The notes: a model not told the origin generated them from the letters alone. A DNA stretch of 64,000 bases from Bacillota bacterium (GCA_023443625.1 JAEZTQ010000093.1:62001-126000); one strand, 5' to 3'; counted from the first letter of the stretch, positions 9,605 to 19,699 are shown. Numbers and translations are program-made.

Positions 9605-10504
9605 CTATTCCTTCATACCTGATGTTGTCATTGTCTCAATAATACTGCTTTGACAGATGATAAAGAAAGTAATTGGCACAGCTGCTATAATAAAGGTAAC
9701 AACGGCAGCTGCACCCTGTCTTGCCGGTCCACCATTTACAATCTGTTGCAAGGAAAACTGCAAGGGTTTCAATTGCTCATCTCTTAAAAAGGCTCCGCCT
9801 GTATTCCCCCATACCGTCTGAAATTGTAGAACTGCAAGGGTTAACCAAGCCGGTTTAACATTGGGCATAATAATACTCATAAATATCTTATATTCACTGG
9901 CACCATCGAGTCTTGCTGATTCAATTAAGGAATCCGGAATTTGCTCCATAAATTGCTTCATTAGATATAGTCCAAGGCCATAAGCGCAGGCGGGCAAGAT
10001 TACTGCAAGGTAAGTATTGTTAATTCCTAATTTGGAAATAATTAAGTAGTTAGGTATCTGAGTTACCTGGGAGGTAAACATGATGGAAAGTACTACAATA
10101 CTAAATAGTATTTTTTTTCCCGGAAAATCATGCTTTGCCAGAGGGTATGCTGCCAGGGACGCTATAATAACGTGTCCGAAGGTACCACCACCTGAAATTA
10201 AAATGGTGTTGAATATGTATCTGGAAAAGGGTACCCAGGAGTTGGACATTAATATCATTAAGTCTGAAAAGTTATCCATACTGGGATTTCTAACAAAAAT
10301 AGTCGGTGGATAGACAAATAACTCATCCAAGGGTTTAAATGCATTATTAATTAAATAGACTAAAGGTAATACCATAAACAATGCGCAGATTGCCATAAAG
10401 AAGAATAAAAGTGCATTACCGGCTCTGGATCTGTTAATGGTTTTGCTTTTTCTTCTGAATAGACCTCTTCTTGGCTTCATATAGTCTCTTGCCATATCAG
10501 CCAC
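9605..10504 (-). CDS. Sugar ABC importer permease, MalG type (second importer)
   Basis: This 299-residue inner-membrane permease has a basic N-terminus (FRRKSKTINRSR), about six helices and an intact EAA loop (IESARLDGASEYKIF, about 195-210). It overlaps its partner permease gene by 8 bases, which suggests coupled translation. With the partner at 10497 and the carbohydrate-binding solute-binding protein at 11431 it forms a complete membrane and binding set lacking an ATPase. Confidence 0.88.
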   Translation of the reverse strand: MADMARDYMKPRRGLFRRKSKTINRSRAGNALLFFFMAICALFMVLPLVYLINNAFKPLDELFVYPPTIFVRNPSMDNFSDLMILMSNSWVPFSRYIFNTILISGGGTFGHVIIASLAAYPLAKHDFPGKKILFSIVVLSIMFTSQVTQIPNYLIISKLGINNTYLAVILPACAYGLGLYLMKQFMEQIPDSLIESARLDGASEYKIFMSIIMPNVKPAWLTLAVLQFQTVWGNTGGAFLRDEQLKPLQFSLQQIVNGGPARQGAAAVVTFIIAAVPITFFIICQSSIIETMTTSGMKE

Positions 10505-11417
10505 CTACCTTTCTGAGAAGTCTCTGTATCAGCTTATTGGAGCAAACCATTAATATGAATAATATGGTAGCGATAGCCGATGCATATCCCATCTCATAAC
10601 GGATGGAGCCATAATCCAGAAGATGAGTTACAATCGTCGTTCCTGCATAGTTAATACTTGGATTACCTGCTAGCTGTATGGAAATATCCGCAACGGCAAA
10701 GGCCTGGGTAATCTGCATTACTGCACCGAACATCAACTGAGGCTTCATGGAAGGTAATGTTATATACCATAATTCCTGCCAACGGTTTTTAATTCCATCC
10801 ACAGCGCCTGCCTCATATAGGGTTTTATCCACTGTCTGAAGACCTGCAATAAAGGCAAGGAAACCAGTTCCCAAGCTCAACCACAGCTGTACAACAATTA
10901 ACATAGGAAGTACATATTTCTCGGTTTTCATCCAGATAATTGCAGCATTAATCCAGCCTACCTCCATAAGGAAGCCATTTAAAAAACCAAAGCGATCTCC
11001 CTTTAAAATAAGGTTCCAAACCACATAGGCATTACCTGATATGGAAGGCGCATAGAAAATTAGCGTTAATAAGGCTCTTGTTTTACCCTTGAACTCATTA
11101 ATAATCCATGCAAATAACAAACACATAATATAACTGATGGGTCCAGTAATTACTGCAAAAATCAAAGTATTTTTTATTGCAATCTTAAAAATATCATCGT
11201 CCAAAAATAGTCTGACGTAATTATCCCATAATATAAACTTGGGTGGCTCCAGGACATTAAAGCTGGTAAAGCTTAATCCTATAGAAGTCAGTACCGGGAT
11301 TATTGTAAATAGGGTAAATAGAAAAAAGTAAGGAAGAAGCATCACATAGGAGGCTCTATTTCTTTTAATTCTATATCCTAATGTCCATTCATTCTTATTG
11401 TTAGATATCTTTTTCAT
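10497..11417 (-). CDS. Sugar ABC importer permease, MalF type (second importer)
   Basis: About 306 residues and six helices, with an EAA loop (YEAGAVDGIKNRW) and a MalF-like start, RASYVMLLPYFFLFTLF. I chose ATG 11417 (MKKISNNKNEW) because GGGGAGAGGT lies directly upstream; the longer frame would start within the upstream gene. The gene begins 13 bases after the stop of the large solute-binding protein and ends overlapping the next permease. Confidence 0.87.
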   Translation of the reverse strand: MKKISNNKNEWTLGYRIKRNRASYVMLLPYFFLFTLFTIIPVLTSIGLSFTSFNVLEPPKFILWDNYVRLFLDDDIFKIAIKNTLIFAVITGPISYIMCLLFAWIINEFKGKTRALLTLIFYAPSISGNAYVVWNLILKGDRFGFLNGFLMEVGWINAAIIWMKTEKYVLPMLIVVQLWLSLGTGFLAFIAGLQTVDKTLYEAGAVDGIKNRWQELWYITLPSMKPQLMFGAVMQITQAFAVADISIQLAGNPSINYAGTTIVTHLLDYGSIRYEMGYASAIATILFILMVCSNKLIQRLLRKVGG

Positions 11418-11430
11418 CTGACCTCTCCCC

Positions 11431-14361
11431 CTAATCCGCTGTAGGCAGACCGAACTCCAATCTCTTGAATGTAATCTCATCATTGATATATCTTACATAC
11501 TCAGTAAGAGCTTCTCTCGGCTGCATTTTATCCTTATCTTCGGCCACCACAACTTTATATAAAGCATTCTGAACATTACGCCAGGAATAGTAACCTCCTG
11601 GTACCTGAGGAACACCTTTCACCCATGAAAACTGCTCTGTTAAGGATTCTAAATCCTCACTTGGCCAGGGTAGATTTTCAAAGGCTTCTATATTGGCAGA
11701 AGGGTAACGAGCTGATGCTCCCATGAGGGCTTCCATCTCACGTCCATACTGGGTCTGGGTGTCTGTACTTAACCACCATTTCATAAACTCCCAAGAAGCT
11801 TCCTTATCCTTAGTCTGAGTCATCATAACTGCTGCAGAACCATTACTTGACATACTATAATCCACTGTATTGTCTTCCTTCACAGTTCCCGGTACCTTGG
11901 TAAAACCCCATAGTCCCTTAATATCAGGCGCAGATACCTGTAAAGTGTTATAGAGAGTAAAGTCTGCGATAACAATGGGTGCTTCTCCTGTACGGAAGCG
12001 TTGGTCATTAGCTAATTCTCGTTCAATTTTATAATCTGTATAAAACTCACATAGTTTCTTAAAAGCGGACACTGCGTTGTCACTATCAAGGACAGACTTG
12101 GTAGCATCTTCATTATAATAACTGCCTCCATTCTGATAAAGAAGCATGGTGAATACCTGATCCGTATAATAAGGTGATATATTCGTGGTAGGTAACATAC
12201 CAAAATCCATTTGGTTTTTGCTAAGAACAGATAGGGCAACCTTCATCTCATCCCAAGTCTTAGGTACCTCAAGACCAAGTTCACTTAGAATATCCTTTCT
12301 ATAGAACATCATTAAGCAGGTTTCCGTCTCCGGTAAGGCAAAGGTTTTGCCTTCAAACTCATAGGGAACCATAGCACTCTCTCTGTACTGACTCTTAACC
12401 TCTTCTAAGTCCTCGAATTCACTTAAATCAACCACAGCATTACGAAGGCCATAATTCATAGGTAAATCATTACCAACTTGTAAAGCCACATCCGGCCCCT
12501 GCCCAGATAAGGTGGCCTGAAGTAAGGTTGTCATATCCACTAACTGCACATTGACATTGATATTCTTAACCGGAGTAAAGCTCTCATCAATAAGCTGTTT
12601 TAAAACATTGGCCTGATCTCGTCCTGTACCAATCCAAACAGTAATGGCTTTTGATTCTTCTCCCTCTTCTGCTATATTACCTATGGTATTGTAATCAATA
12701 ACAAAGGAGTAATATAAAGTCTTTACAGTATGTACAAATTTATCAAGAAAGGAGTTATTTACCTTGGGAACTTCCTTATCAGGAGAATGTACATAAATGG
12801 TATCTATGGCAAGGGGCTGATCAAGAACCTGAGTAATCCAGGAACCTACAGCACTTAAATCTGTTTTAAAAGCTGCCAGACTTTTGGTAAAACGCTCCAC
12901 ATCCTCAATATTATAATCCAGGTTCTTTACCATGGTCTGTAGTAAGGCTTCACGCTCACTTCCCTTACCTGCTACGGCTTTTAACCTCTCAATCACATCT
13001 GCAAGCTTATCTCTTGTCACTGTCATCTCGGCGGCAAGTCCTGGAATATTTTCTTCTATATGATAATCACGGTATTTATCCGGCTGGACACCTGTAACTC
13101 GAATGATTTTACGATAGGTTGCATTGAGCTCTAATACAATTTCTTGTACATCGCTGACGATATCAGAGAAATCTCCTAATACAACTTCCATTCGCAGGGT
13201 ATGCTTACCCGGTGTGAGATAGAATTTATATTCTCCATTATCATTGTCCTTTAGCGTCTCCATACGCCATTGACTTTGGTGTCTAAAACCATAATCATTC
13301 ATCTCACTAAAGGGTGCTACTCCATCAATGCTTATCTTTCTGGAAGTATAGATACCCCTTACAAAGTTTTGTCTTGCATGGAGAGTGATATAATAATAGC
13401 CTTCTTCTTCCACCTCAAAATCCCATTCCAGCCACTGCCCTATTAATCTAAAGTTGCTGTTACTACCCATGGTATTATTTTTTAATTCCTTAGCACTATA
13501 TGGATAAACTGCCGGAGTGGATTTGTCCTGGGAGGGATAAAGCATCTGAGAGGATTTTCTATCTGCCTTTGCTGCTTCAATTTCATATAATAGGCCCCTT
13601 GTATCAGTAACACCTGCTTTGTCTTGTTCAGATTTCACTTCTGAGTAAGATTGCACCGGTTCAGTATTATTCAAAATAATTTTACGAAGGAGCATGGGCT
13701 CTCTTCTGGAGTAAATGGTAATGGTATGGGTTCCCTTGGTAAAATAAACAGAAAGCCTTTCCGTCTCAAAACCATCACCATCAAAGAGGTAACTGGTAAT
13801 CCAATCGGGAGCCTCAATCTGCTTTGGTTTTAAATCATTACCACGATTGTCCTGTTCCCATTCATCCACAGCATCTACCCAAATTCTTGAAAACTCAATT
13901 ATATTAAGCTGTTTATAAGGTAAACTACCATCAACAAAGAAACTTCTCTGGATGGAGGCACTCTTACCTTTTATTGGGTAATACACCACAGAAAGATCAT
14001 AAAATCCCTCTTCTTCAATATTAACTTCATATTCAATCAGGCCTTTCTCTTCTGTATAGATAGAAACGCCATCCATACCTTCATAATCTATGTATTCTTC
14101 CACATCCATTTCATCGGTCCGGACATAATCCTTAGCTTCAATAACATATTCCTTCTCCGGCCTAATGGCATCATACTGTGTTATGTATTCGTTATAATTA
14201 ATGTTATCTTTATTAACAACGCTCAACTGTTCTCTATAATCATTAAGAGAAACATCGGTTTTTGCACTAACCGTGTAACCGCTCTTTGTTATACTGCTTA
14301 TGCTAAGCACAATTAATAAAGCAACAGCACTCAGTTTTCTGACCCCTTTCACTTTTCTCAT
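11431..14361 (-). CDS. Solute-binding protein with N-terminal carbohydrate-binding-like modules
   Basis: At 976 residues this is about twice the normal size of a family 1 sugar-binding protein. After a signal-type N-terminus (hydrophobic 10-33, no lipobox Cys) come two jelly-roll-like modules of CBM6/35 style. Both contain the pattern 'EGFYDLSVVYYP' or 'EGYYYITLHARQ' and a later 'G.HT' turn (about 70-235 and 260-420). A helical linker (about 430-540) leads to the solute-binding domain (about 570-960; VPKTWDEMK, WEFMKWWLS). First gene of the operon, after a GGAGGAG site. It may hold polymer while passing oligosaccharides to the permeases (inference). Confidence 0.78.
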   Translation of the reverse strand: MRKVKGVRKLSAVALLIVLSISSITKSGYTVSAKTDVSLNDYREQLSVVNKDNINYNEYITQYDAIRPEKEYVIEAKDYVRTDEMDVEEYIDYEGMDGVSIYTEEKGLIEYEVNIEEEGFYDLSVVYYPIKGKSASIQRSFFVDGSLPYKQLNIIEFSRIWVDAVDEWEQDNRGNDLKPKQIEAPDWITSYLFDGDGFETERLSVYFTKGTHTITIYSRREPMLLRKIILNNTEPVQSYSEVKSEQDKAGVTDTRGLLYEIEAAKADRKSSQMLYPSQDKSTPAVYPYSAKELKNNTMGSNSNFRLIGQWLEWDFEVEEEGYYYITLHARQNFVRGIYTSRKISIDGVAPFSEMNDYGFRHQSQWRMETLKDNDNGEYKFYLTPGKHTLRMEVVLGDFSDIVSDVQEIVLELNATYRKIIRVTGVQPDKYRDYHIEENIPGLAAEMTVTRDKLADVIERLKAVAGKGSEREALLQTMVKNLDYNIEDVERFTKSLAAFKTDLSAVGSWITQVLDQPLAIDTIYVHSPDKEVPKVNNSFLDKFVHTVKTLYYSFVIDYNTIGNIAEEGEESKAITVWIGTGRDQANVLKQLIDESFTPVKNINVNVQLVDMTTLLQATLSGQGPDVALQVGNDLPMNYGLRNAVVDLSEFEDLEEVKSQYRESAMVPYEFEGKTFALPETETCLMMFYRKDILSELGLEVPKTWDEMKVALSVLSKNQMDFGMLPTTNISPYYTDQVFTMLLYQNGGSYYNEDATKSVLDSDNAVSAFKKLCEFYTDYKIERELANDQRFRTGEAPIVIADFTLYNTLQVSAPDIKGLWGFTKVPGTVKEDNTVDYSMSSNGSAAVMMTQTKDKEASWEFMKWWLSTDTQTQYGREMEALMGASARYPSANIEAFENLPWPSEDLESLTEQFSWVKGVPQVPGGYYSWRNVQNALYKVVVAEDKDKMQPREALTEYVRYINDEITFKRLEFGLPTAD

Positions 14362-14397
14362 GCTGCTTTCCTCTCCTCCTTACATGGTGCATATTAG

Positions 14398-14462
14398 TGC
14401 ATTAATTAATGCATTTTATTATTGTATGTGTGCATTGTAGCACAAACAGACAAAAAATACAA
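14398..14462 (-). promoter_or_regulatory. Promoter and LacI-type operator candidates of the importer operon
   Basis: Upstream of the gene starting at 14361 is a perfect 16-bp palindrome TGCATTAATTAATGCA (14398-14413). A second imperfect palindrome TGTGCTACAATGCACA (minus strand, 14430-14445) overlaps a -10-like TACAAT (14434-14439). A weak -35 (TTGTAT, 14457-14462) lies 17 bases further up. The nearest regulator gene is the LacI at 14725, so it is the obvious candidate binder. A further TGCA-type inverted repeat lies near 14550. The remainder of the 14362-14724 gap is A+T-rich without a gene. Confidence 0.55.
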
Positions 14463-14652
14463 TACTACAATTTGTGAAATATTTATACAGTTCATCAAGT
14501 AAAAGTAGTTTTTCTATATATTATGCTGCTTATCCTATTTATTTCCTTAATGCATCCATTTTGCATATATTTTTATAAATGATGTCAAATATTTTAACAC
14601 ATATCCCCTTTTACGCACAGAATAAGCATTCATAGGACCTGATTTTTTGAAC

Positions 14653-14680
14653 AAAAAAAGCGGTATGACACCGCTTTCTT
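14653..14680 (-). terminator. Terminator after lacI-type gene
   Basis: On the minus strand AAAGCGGT and ACCGCTTT pair around a 5-base loop and are followed by a run of T. It lies 45 bases beyond the stop of the LacI gene at 14725. Confidence 0.85.
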
Positions 14681-14724
14681 AAAAACTCTTATTAATTTAA
14701 TTCTAAAATTATTATCTAATATGG

Positions 14725-15759
14725 TTACTGTTTATTAGAAGATTGTCTAAAAATCACTTCTACATTAATATAAATCAATTCCTTAGGGAAACTGGGATTT
14801 TGAATTCTCCACATTAATTGCTGAACCAATCTCCTACCCAGTCTTTGATTGCCGACGCGAACTGTGGTTAAGAATGGTTCTACCTGAGACATACCTTCCA
14901 CGTTATCATAGCCGGTAACGGCTACCTCCTGGGGTACAGATATTCCCCTGCTCTTTAAACATCTTATAACATCTAAAGCGATATCATCGTTAGCGCACAC
15001 AATAGCATCAGGAATAGCAGGAAAATTACTAAGGGCTCTATCCACTTCTTCTGTTTTATAGAATTTATGTGTTTCATGATAGTTGGCAATAATTGTTGTA
15101 TCCACATCTAGCCCTGCATTGGTTAAAGCATTAAGATACCCTTGATAACGATCATTAATTGATTTGCAATAGGTCGTATCCCCAATAAAACCAATTTTCT
15201 TTAATCCTTGTGAGATAAGACTTCCTGTGATTTTCTTTATGCTATTGTTGCCTTCGCAGATAACCACATCTCCGTATTCAGCTATACTATCCAAATCACT
15301 TGGTGCATCAAGAAATACAACTGGTATACTTTGTCTCATGATCTGATTTATATAATCAATGGAAAATACACTTAATATTATGATACCGCTTACTTCTTCC
15401 TGGAGATCCAGAGGCATAACTAAGTTTTTCTCATCCAAGTCACTGATAAAATTAAACTGCAATTTACAGCCATATTTATTCAGTTCATCTGAGATACCCA
15501 TAATAATACTGTTCCAGAATACAGAAATCTCACGTCTGGTCAGTACAACAATGGTCTTGGTATCATCGATTTTATTACGTAACTTAAATTCATTTAAAAC
15601 AACGGGAGATAATTTGGAATAACCCATCTCATATGCTTTCTCAATAACCACATATCTGGTTTCATAAGAAACAGTATCGCTATTGTTAAGAGCCTTAGCT
15701 ACAGTATTACGAGATAAATTTAATTCCTTGGCAACATCTTGTATCGTTACCTTCTTCAT
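14725..15759 (-). CDS. LacI-family transcriptional regulator
   Basis: This 344-residue protein has a LacI helix-turn-helix at the N-terminus (VTIQDVAKELNLSRNTVAKALNN), the hinge region, and a periplasmic-binding-like sensor domain ending in typical sequence (AVTGYDNVEGMSQVEPFLTTV). ATG follows AGAGGATA. It lies between the importer operon and the GH130 operon, and probably senses a mannooligosaccharide or related sugar. Palindromes upstream of 14361 and of the second GH130 gene (41151-41214) are likely binding sites. Its own terminator separates it from the importer operon. Confidence 0.9.
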   Translation of the reverse strand: MKKVTIQDVAKELNLSRNTVAKALNNSDTVSYETRYVVIEKAYEMGYSKLSPVVLNEFKLRNKIDDTKTIVVLTRREISVFWNSIIMGISDELNKYGCKLQFNFISDLDEKNLVMPLDLQEEVSGIIILSVFSIDYINQIMRQSIPVVFLDAPSDLDSIAEYGDVVICEGNNSIKKITGSLISQGLKKIGFIGDTTYCKSINDRYQGYLNALTNAGLDVDTTIIANYHETHKFYKTEEVDRALSNFPAIPDAIVCANDDIALDVIRCLKSRGISVPQEVAVTGYDNVEGMSQVEPFLTTVRVGNQRLGRRLVQQLMWRIQNPSFPKELIYINVEVIFRQSSNKQ

Positions 15760-15806
15760 AGTAAATATCCTCTCTTTCTCTATTTCATATGTGAAGGAGT
15801 AAAATC

Positions 15807-15869
15807 AAACAAGAAAGTGTCAGCTTGCTGATACTTCGCGCCCGAGGGGATTGCGAAGCAAAATACTTC
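15807..15869. repeat. Dispersed intergenic repeat, module A copy 1
   Basis: This 63-base segment matches 61050-61112 at about 59 of 63 positions. It starts AAACAAGAAAGTGTCAGC and contains the near-palindrome AGTGTCAGC-tt-GCTGATACT. It sits in the 324-base gap 15760-16083, upstream of the LacI gene, followed by a small stem GGCAAAT/ATTTGCC (about 15872-15889). The rest of the gap shows no gene. Confidence 0.8.
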
Positions 15870-16083
15870 ATAGGCAAATTCATTTGCCTTATTCGCTGTG
15901 GTGCGCATCCATTATTTACATGCAAAAATATTACAATTTGTTATTTTTGTAAAATCATTGCACAACACTTGCATAATGGGAGTTTACTATATTTAATACA
16001 CTATTTCAAGCTTTATTTGTAAGTTAATAATAAAAATGATCACCTATGCACTATCCTAACGAAACAGAGAAATTCTTTAGGTA

Positions 16084-17253
16084 TTACTTTTTCTTCAATA
16101 ACTCAAGATTTTTACGTATTAATTCACAACGCTGCTGAACGCAATCAACAGAACGCAGGGGATCAGCGGGAGTATTGAAAGTATAATCCACTAATCGATC
16201 CATGGTTGTTGCAGCAACATGCAATCTTGTATCGGAGGAAGCATAATAAATATAAACTTCACCATTAGCCCTTGTAATTGCACCATTTGTAAACACTACA
16301 TTTGATACATCTCCCACTCGTTCCTCTCCTAAGGGAACAATATAAAAACCTGAGGGCTCAGCGATAACTTTTGTAGGATCATTTAAATCCGTAGCAAATA
16401 CATAGATAACATAACGCAGCCCCGCTGCCGTATTTCTAACACCATGGGCGATATGTATCCATCCTCTATCCGTCTTAATGGGAACAGCACCTGCACCATT
16501 CTTAGCTTCTGTAATTGTATGATATTTTCTCATGCTTGTGATGACTTCGTCATCAATAACCGCATTCCTTATATCCTCACAAAAACCTACTCCGATACCA
16601 CCACCGGAACCAGTCTCAATAAAGCCATCCATAGGTCTGGTGTAAAACATGTATTTACCCTTAACAAATTCAGGATGTAGTACCACATTCCGCTGTTGGG
16701 GAGACTGGAGTGTTGTCAAATTCCTTAGCCTTTCCCAGTTCTTTAGATCCTTTGTTCTAACAATACCAGCTTCTGCTACTGCACCAGACAGATCTGCAGT
16801 TGACTTATCCTTACTTTCTGAGCAGAAGATCCCATAGATATAACCATCCTCATGTTTTGTCAAGCGCATATCGTATACATTGGTCTCTTCCTTACAGGTA
16901 TCCGGAAGTTCTACTGGATAATCCCAAAAACGAAAGCCTTCTATGGGACTATCACTTTCTGCCACTCCAAAGAAGGATTTTCTATCACTACCTTCAATTC
17001 TTGCAACTAAATAATACTTACCATCTATCTCTATGGCACCAGAATTAAATACTGCATTCACTCCAAGACGCTCCATAAAGAATGGATTTGTCTTCTCATC
17101 CAGATCATATTTCCAGAACAAAGGAATATGTTCCCTGGTCAAAACCGGATTATCATAACGGTCATACCATCCGTTATATTTAATACTTTTTACATTCTTT
17201 TTATCTATCAGCTTTTGGTATTTATCTAATTCAATATAATAATTGGGATGCAT
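16084..17253 (-). CDS. GH130_1 4-O-beta-mannosyl-glucose phosphorylase
   Basis: At 389 residues the length matches family GH130 subfamily 1 enzymes, which cleave beta-1,4-mannosyl-glucose with phosphate to give mannose 1-phosphate and glucose (EC 2.4.1.281 type). Visible features are [10 protein letters not shown] near residue 36, the five-blade propeller pattern, the region [12 protein letters not shown] whose Asp fits the general acid, and the phosphate-site-like segments with Arg and His ([24 protein letters not shown]). No signal peptide, so cytoplasmic. It follows the epimerase gene by 26 bases with a GGAGAAGG site. The pairing with an epimerase strongly supports mannosylglucose as substrate. 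Confidence 0.88.
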   Translation of the reverse strand: MHPNYYIELDKYQKLIDKKNVKSIKYNGWYDRYDNPVLTREHIPLFWKYDLDEKTNPFFMERLGVNAVFNSGAIEIDGKYYLVARIEGSDRKSFFGVAESDSPIEGFRFWDYPVELPDTCKEETNVYDMRLTKHEDGYIYGIFCSESKDKSTADLSGAVAEAGIVRTKDLKNWERLRNLTTLQSPQQRNVVLHPEFVKGKYMFYTRPMDGFIETGSGGGIGVGFCEDIRNAVIDDEVITSMRKYHTITEAKNGAGAVPIKTDRGWIHIAHGVRNTAAGLRYVIYVFATDLNDPTKVIAEPSGFYIVPLGEERVGDVSNVVFTNGAITRANGEVYIYYASSDTRLHVAATTMDRLVDYTFNTPADPLRSVDCVQQRCELIRKNLELLKKK

Positions 17254-17279
17254 GGCACCTTCTCCTTTACCATTCCTTA

Positions 17280-18452
17280 TTAGAAAGCAATATTTTTATT
17301 AATTACTTCTAAGCACATTCGACCATTATGATAGGGGCATTTCCAGGGTCCAACAAGCTCCATCCTGGTATCAGGTTCACCCTCTTGGTTTAGCTCATTG
17401 TACCATTCAGAGTCCTGGCGCTGGTCAATAAAATATTGTTTGATATAATCCCACAGTTTGCCAGCAATTACAAGATAGTCCTCTCTGCTGTTATCCTTTT
17501 CATAAGCATTTAAGAAACCAAGCATTGCTTCTGCCTGAACCCACCAAACCTTCTTCCTATCTACTTTATCTTCTTCACACTCATTAAAGAGGGATGCTCC
17601 ATCCAGAGCAACCTCATATATGTGAGCTGCAAGTTCTTTGGTAATGGGAAATATCTTATCCATATATTTCTTGTCACCAAGGACTTCAACACCTCGGTCT
17701 ATGAGCCAGGATGCTTCAATATCATGACCATAGGAACAAAGATCAATGAGACTATTCCAGTCTTTATCAAAAAACACTTCCAGTCTTCGTCTTTCAGGGT
17801 TATAGATTTTATCTGCAAAAGTATCCAGCATTTCTCTCATATACTGAGCAATATCAGGCTTTTTGTCAAAGCAATATAATTCCGTATAGGCTTCAAATAT
17901 ATGGAGTAATGTATTCATGGTTCGACTTGCCATAACACCATTCTCTGATAATTTCTCATTGCATTCTGGTTCAAAGCTACGGTTAAAAGCCTCAAGATAC
18001 CCTCCCTCGTCTTTGCAGATCGTTTCAACCTTCTCCACTAATCCATAAGCAAGCTTTAGAGCTTCTTCCTCTTTGGTAGCTCCATAATAGGAAGCCAAGG
18101 CATAGATTGCAAAGGCTTGATTATATGTATGCTTAGAATCATCACGAGGCTTTCCGTCATAGGTTACAGACCAATACACTCCACCCTTTTCCATGTCATA
18201 AAATGTATTCTTCAAAAATTCATAGGCATGTCTGGCATGAATTAGACAAGCTTCATCCTTTAAAGTAATATATGCATTTGAAAAGAACCATAAAATTCGG
18301 CTATTGAGAATACAACCCTTGTCTGCTTTCTGATTAATCTTAAGGTTATAGTCCACCTCTCCATAATAACCGCCAAAGCTTTCATCCTTTAATTTCATCC
18401 AAAAGGGAAGAAGCTGTTTAGTCAAATGCATTCTAATTTCATCAACTCTCAT
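17280..18452 (-). CDS. Cellobiose 2-epimerase
   Basis: This 390-residue (alpha/alpha)6-barrel protein belongs to the N-acylglucosamine/cellobiose 2-epimerase family. His243 ([10 protein letters not shown]) and His375 (CPYHNGRM) fit the catalytic histidines, and [12 protein letters not shown] near the N-terminus is typical. In mannan catabolism the enzyme converts beta-1,4-mannobiose to mannosylglucose, the substrate of the GH130_1 phosphorylase encoded next. GGAGGG lies 6 bases before the ATG. Cytoplasmic. It is the middle gene of a manA-epimerase-GH130 operon. Confidence 0.9.
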   Translation of the reverse strand: MRVDEIRMHLTKQLLPFWMKLKDESFGGYYGEVDYNLKINQKADKGCILNSRILWFFSNAYITLKDEACLIHARHAYEFLKNTFYDMEKGGVYWSVTYDGKPRDDSKHTYNQAFAIYALASYYGATKEEEALKLAYGLVEKVETICKDEGGYLEAFNRSFEPECNEKLSENGVMASRTMNTLLHIFEAYTELYCFDKKPDIAQYMREMLDTFADKIYNPERRRLEVFFDKDWNSLIDLCSYGHDIEASWLIDRGVEVLGDKKYMDKIFPITKELAAHIYEVALDGASLFNECEEDKVDRKKVWWVQAEAMLGFLNAYEKDNSREDYLVIAGKLWDYIKQYFIDQRQDSEWYNELNQEGEPDTRMELVGPWKCPYHNGRMCLEVINKNIAF

Positions 18453-18573
18453 TATAAACCCTCCTAATAAATATATTTATTCCTCTCATGTCCTATTTCA
18501 AGTATGGGTGTACATCCACCCAAATCCTATTTATCTATTTTTATCTGGATAAAACTAGCTTGAATTCCTACTT

Positions 18574-19506
18574 CTATATGTGTGAGATAATCAACTCCAT
18601 ATTCCCCTGTAAATGATAAGATCCATATCCACTCGGAAGAATAAAGCAATCCCCCTTCTTAATTCTATGGTTGTCAATGAAACCTTCTCCATCAATTACC
18701 GTAAAATTTTGAAAGCTTTTATCCTGATGAAATTCCCCATCTCCATGAATATCCAACTTAAGCACTGTATAGAAACCGCACTGTACTAATTCTTTCAAAT
18801 CATAAGCTTTTTCATTGATCACTTTTTGCTCAACCACTATATCTTTATGAGGACAGTTGATTACATCAATACTCTTCTCTATATGAAGCTCTCTGGGCTT
18901 ACCATTGTCTAGTCTATCATAATCATATAGACGATAGGTTATATCACTATTTTGTTGGGTTTCCAGTATCATTGTACCCCTTTTAATTGCATGCACCGTT
19001 CCTGGTTCTATCTGGAAGAAATCTCCTTTATTAATCTTCTTGACTCTGATTAGTTCCTTCCATCTCTTATTATGTATCATATCCTTTAGCTCCTGCTTAT
19101 CCATGGCATTGTGGCCAATTACAATCTCTGCATTCTCCTCACAATCTAAGATATACCAGCATTCTGTTTTCCCAAGAGCTCCATTTTCTTTTATCACAGC
19201 GTATTCATCATCAGGATGTACCTGAATGCTCAAATCTGCCTTTGCATCAATGATTTTAATCAAAAGAGGAAATACTTCACCTATAATACCACCGAATTCC
19301 TCTCTATGGTGTTCCCATAGCCAGCTCAAGGTTTTTCCTTGATATTCTCCATTCCTAATGAGACAATCTCCATTCTTATGAGCACTGATGGCCCAGCATT
19401 CCCCCGTATGATCACTAGGTATGGAAAATCCAAACTCTGTCTCCAGCTTGCTTCCTCCCCATATCATAGATTTAAATACGGGTTCTAAAAAGATTATTTT
19501 TTTCAT
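18574..19506 (-). CDS. manA: Mannose-6-phosphate isomerase, class I
   Basis: At 310 residues this is the length of short bacterial class I enzymes. Zinc-site motifs are visible: QVHPDDEYA (about 99-107), the Glu in TECWYILD, and EPGTVHAI (about 171). It interconverts mannose 6-phosphate and fructose 6-phosphate and so connects mannose released by the GH130 pathway (via mannose 1-phosphate and a mutase not seen here) to glycolysis. First gene of the operon; a consensus promoter with an operator lies at 19552-19602. A 121-base gap separates it from the epimerase gene. Confidence 0.92.
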   Translation of the reverse strand: MKKIIFLEPVFKSMIWGGSKLETEFGFSIPSDHTGECWAISAHKNGDCLIRNGEYQGKTLSWLWEHHREEFGGIIGEVFPLLIKIIDAKADLSIQVHPDDEYAVIKENGALGKTECWYILDCEENAEIVIGHNAMDKQELKDMIHNKRWKELIRVKKINKGDFFQIEPGTVHAIKRGTMILETQQNSDITYRLYDYDRLDNGKPRELHIEKSIDVINCPHKDIVVEQKVINEKAYDLKELVQCGFYTVLKLDIHGDGEFHQDKSFQNFTVIDGEGFIDNHRIKKGDCFILPSGYGSYHLQGNMELIISHI

Positions 19507-19551
19507 AAAGAATAACTCCCATTTCAGTCTAATATTTATGATGAGTAAATT

Positions 19552-19602
19552 TAAGTTATCGTTAACTTATTTAATAGTAAGGTATATGGTTAACTTTGTC
19601 AA
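19552..19602 (-). promoter_or_regulatory. Sigma-A promoter with LacI-type operator for manA operon
   Basis: Reading the minus strand, TTGACA (19597-19602) and TACTAT (19574-19579) are separated by 17 bases. Immediately downstream, over the likely start point, lies an 18-bp near-palindrome with a central CG, TAAGTTATCGTTAACTTA (plus strand, 19552-19569). A partial copy (GGTTAACTT) lies in the spacer. A palindrome with central CG is the usual LacI-family operator form; the LacI at 19901 is the nearest candidate. Confidence 0.75.
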
Positions 19603-19699
19603 TCCTACTAATATATTATTTTAAGAACATTATAATAATGCCTTTCCCAATACTTGCAAATTTTGTGCCGCAGGCACAAAGTTGCGTGTGATAAATTTA

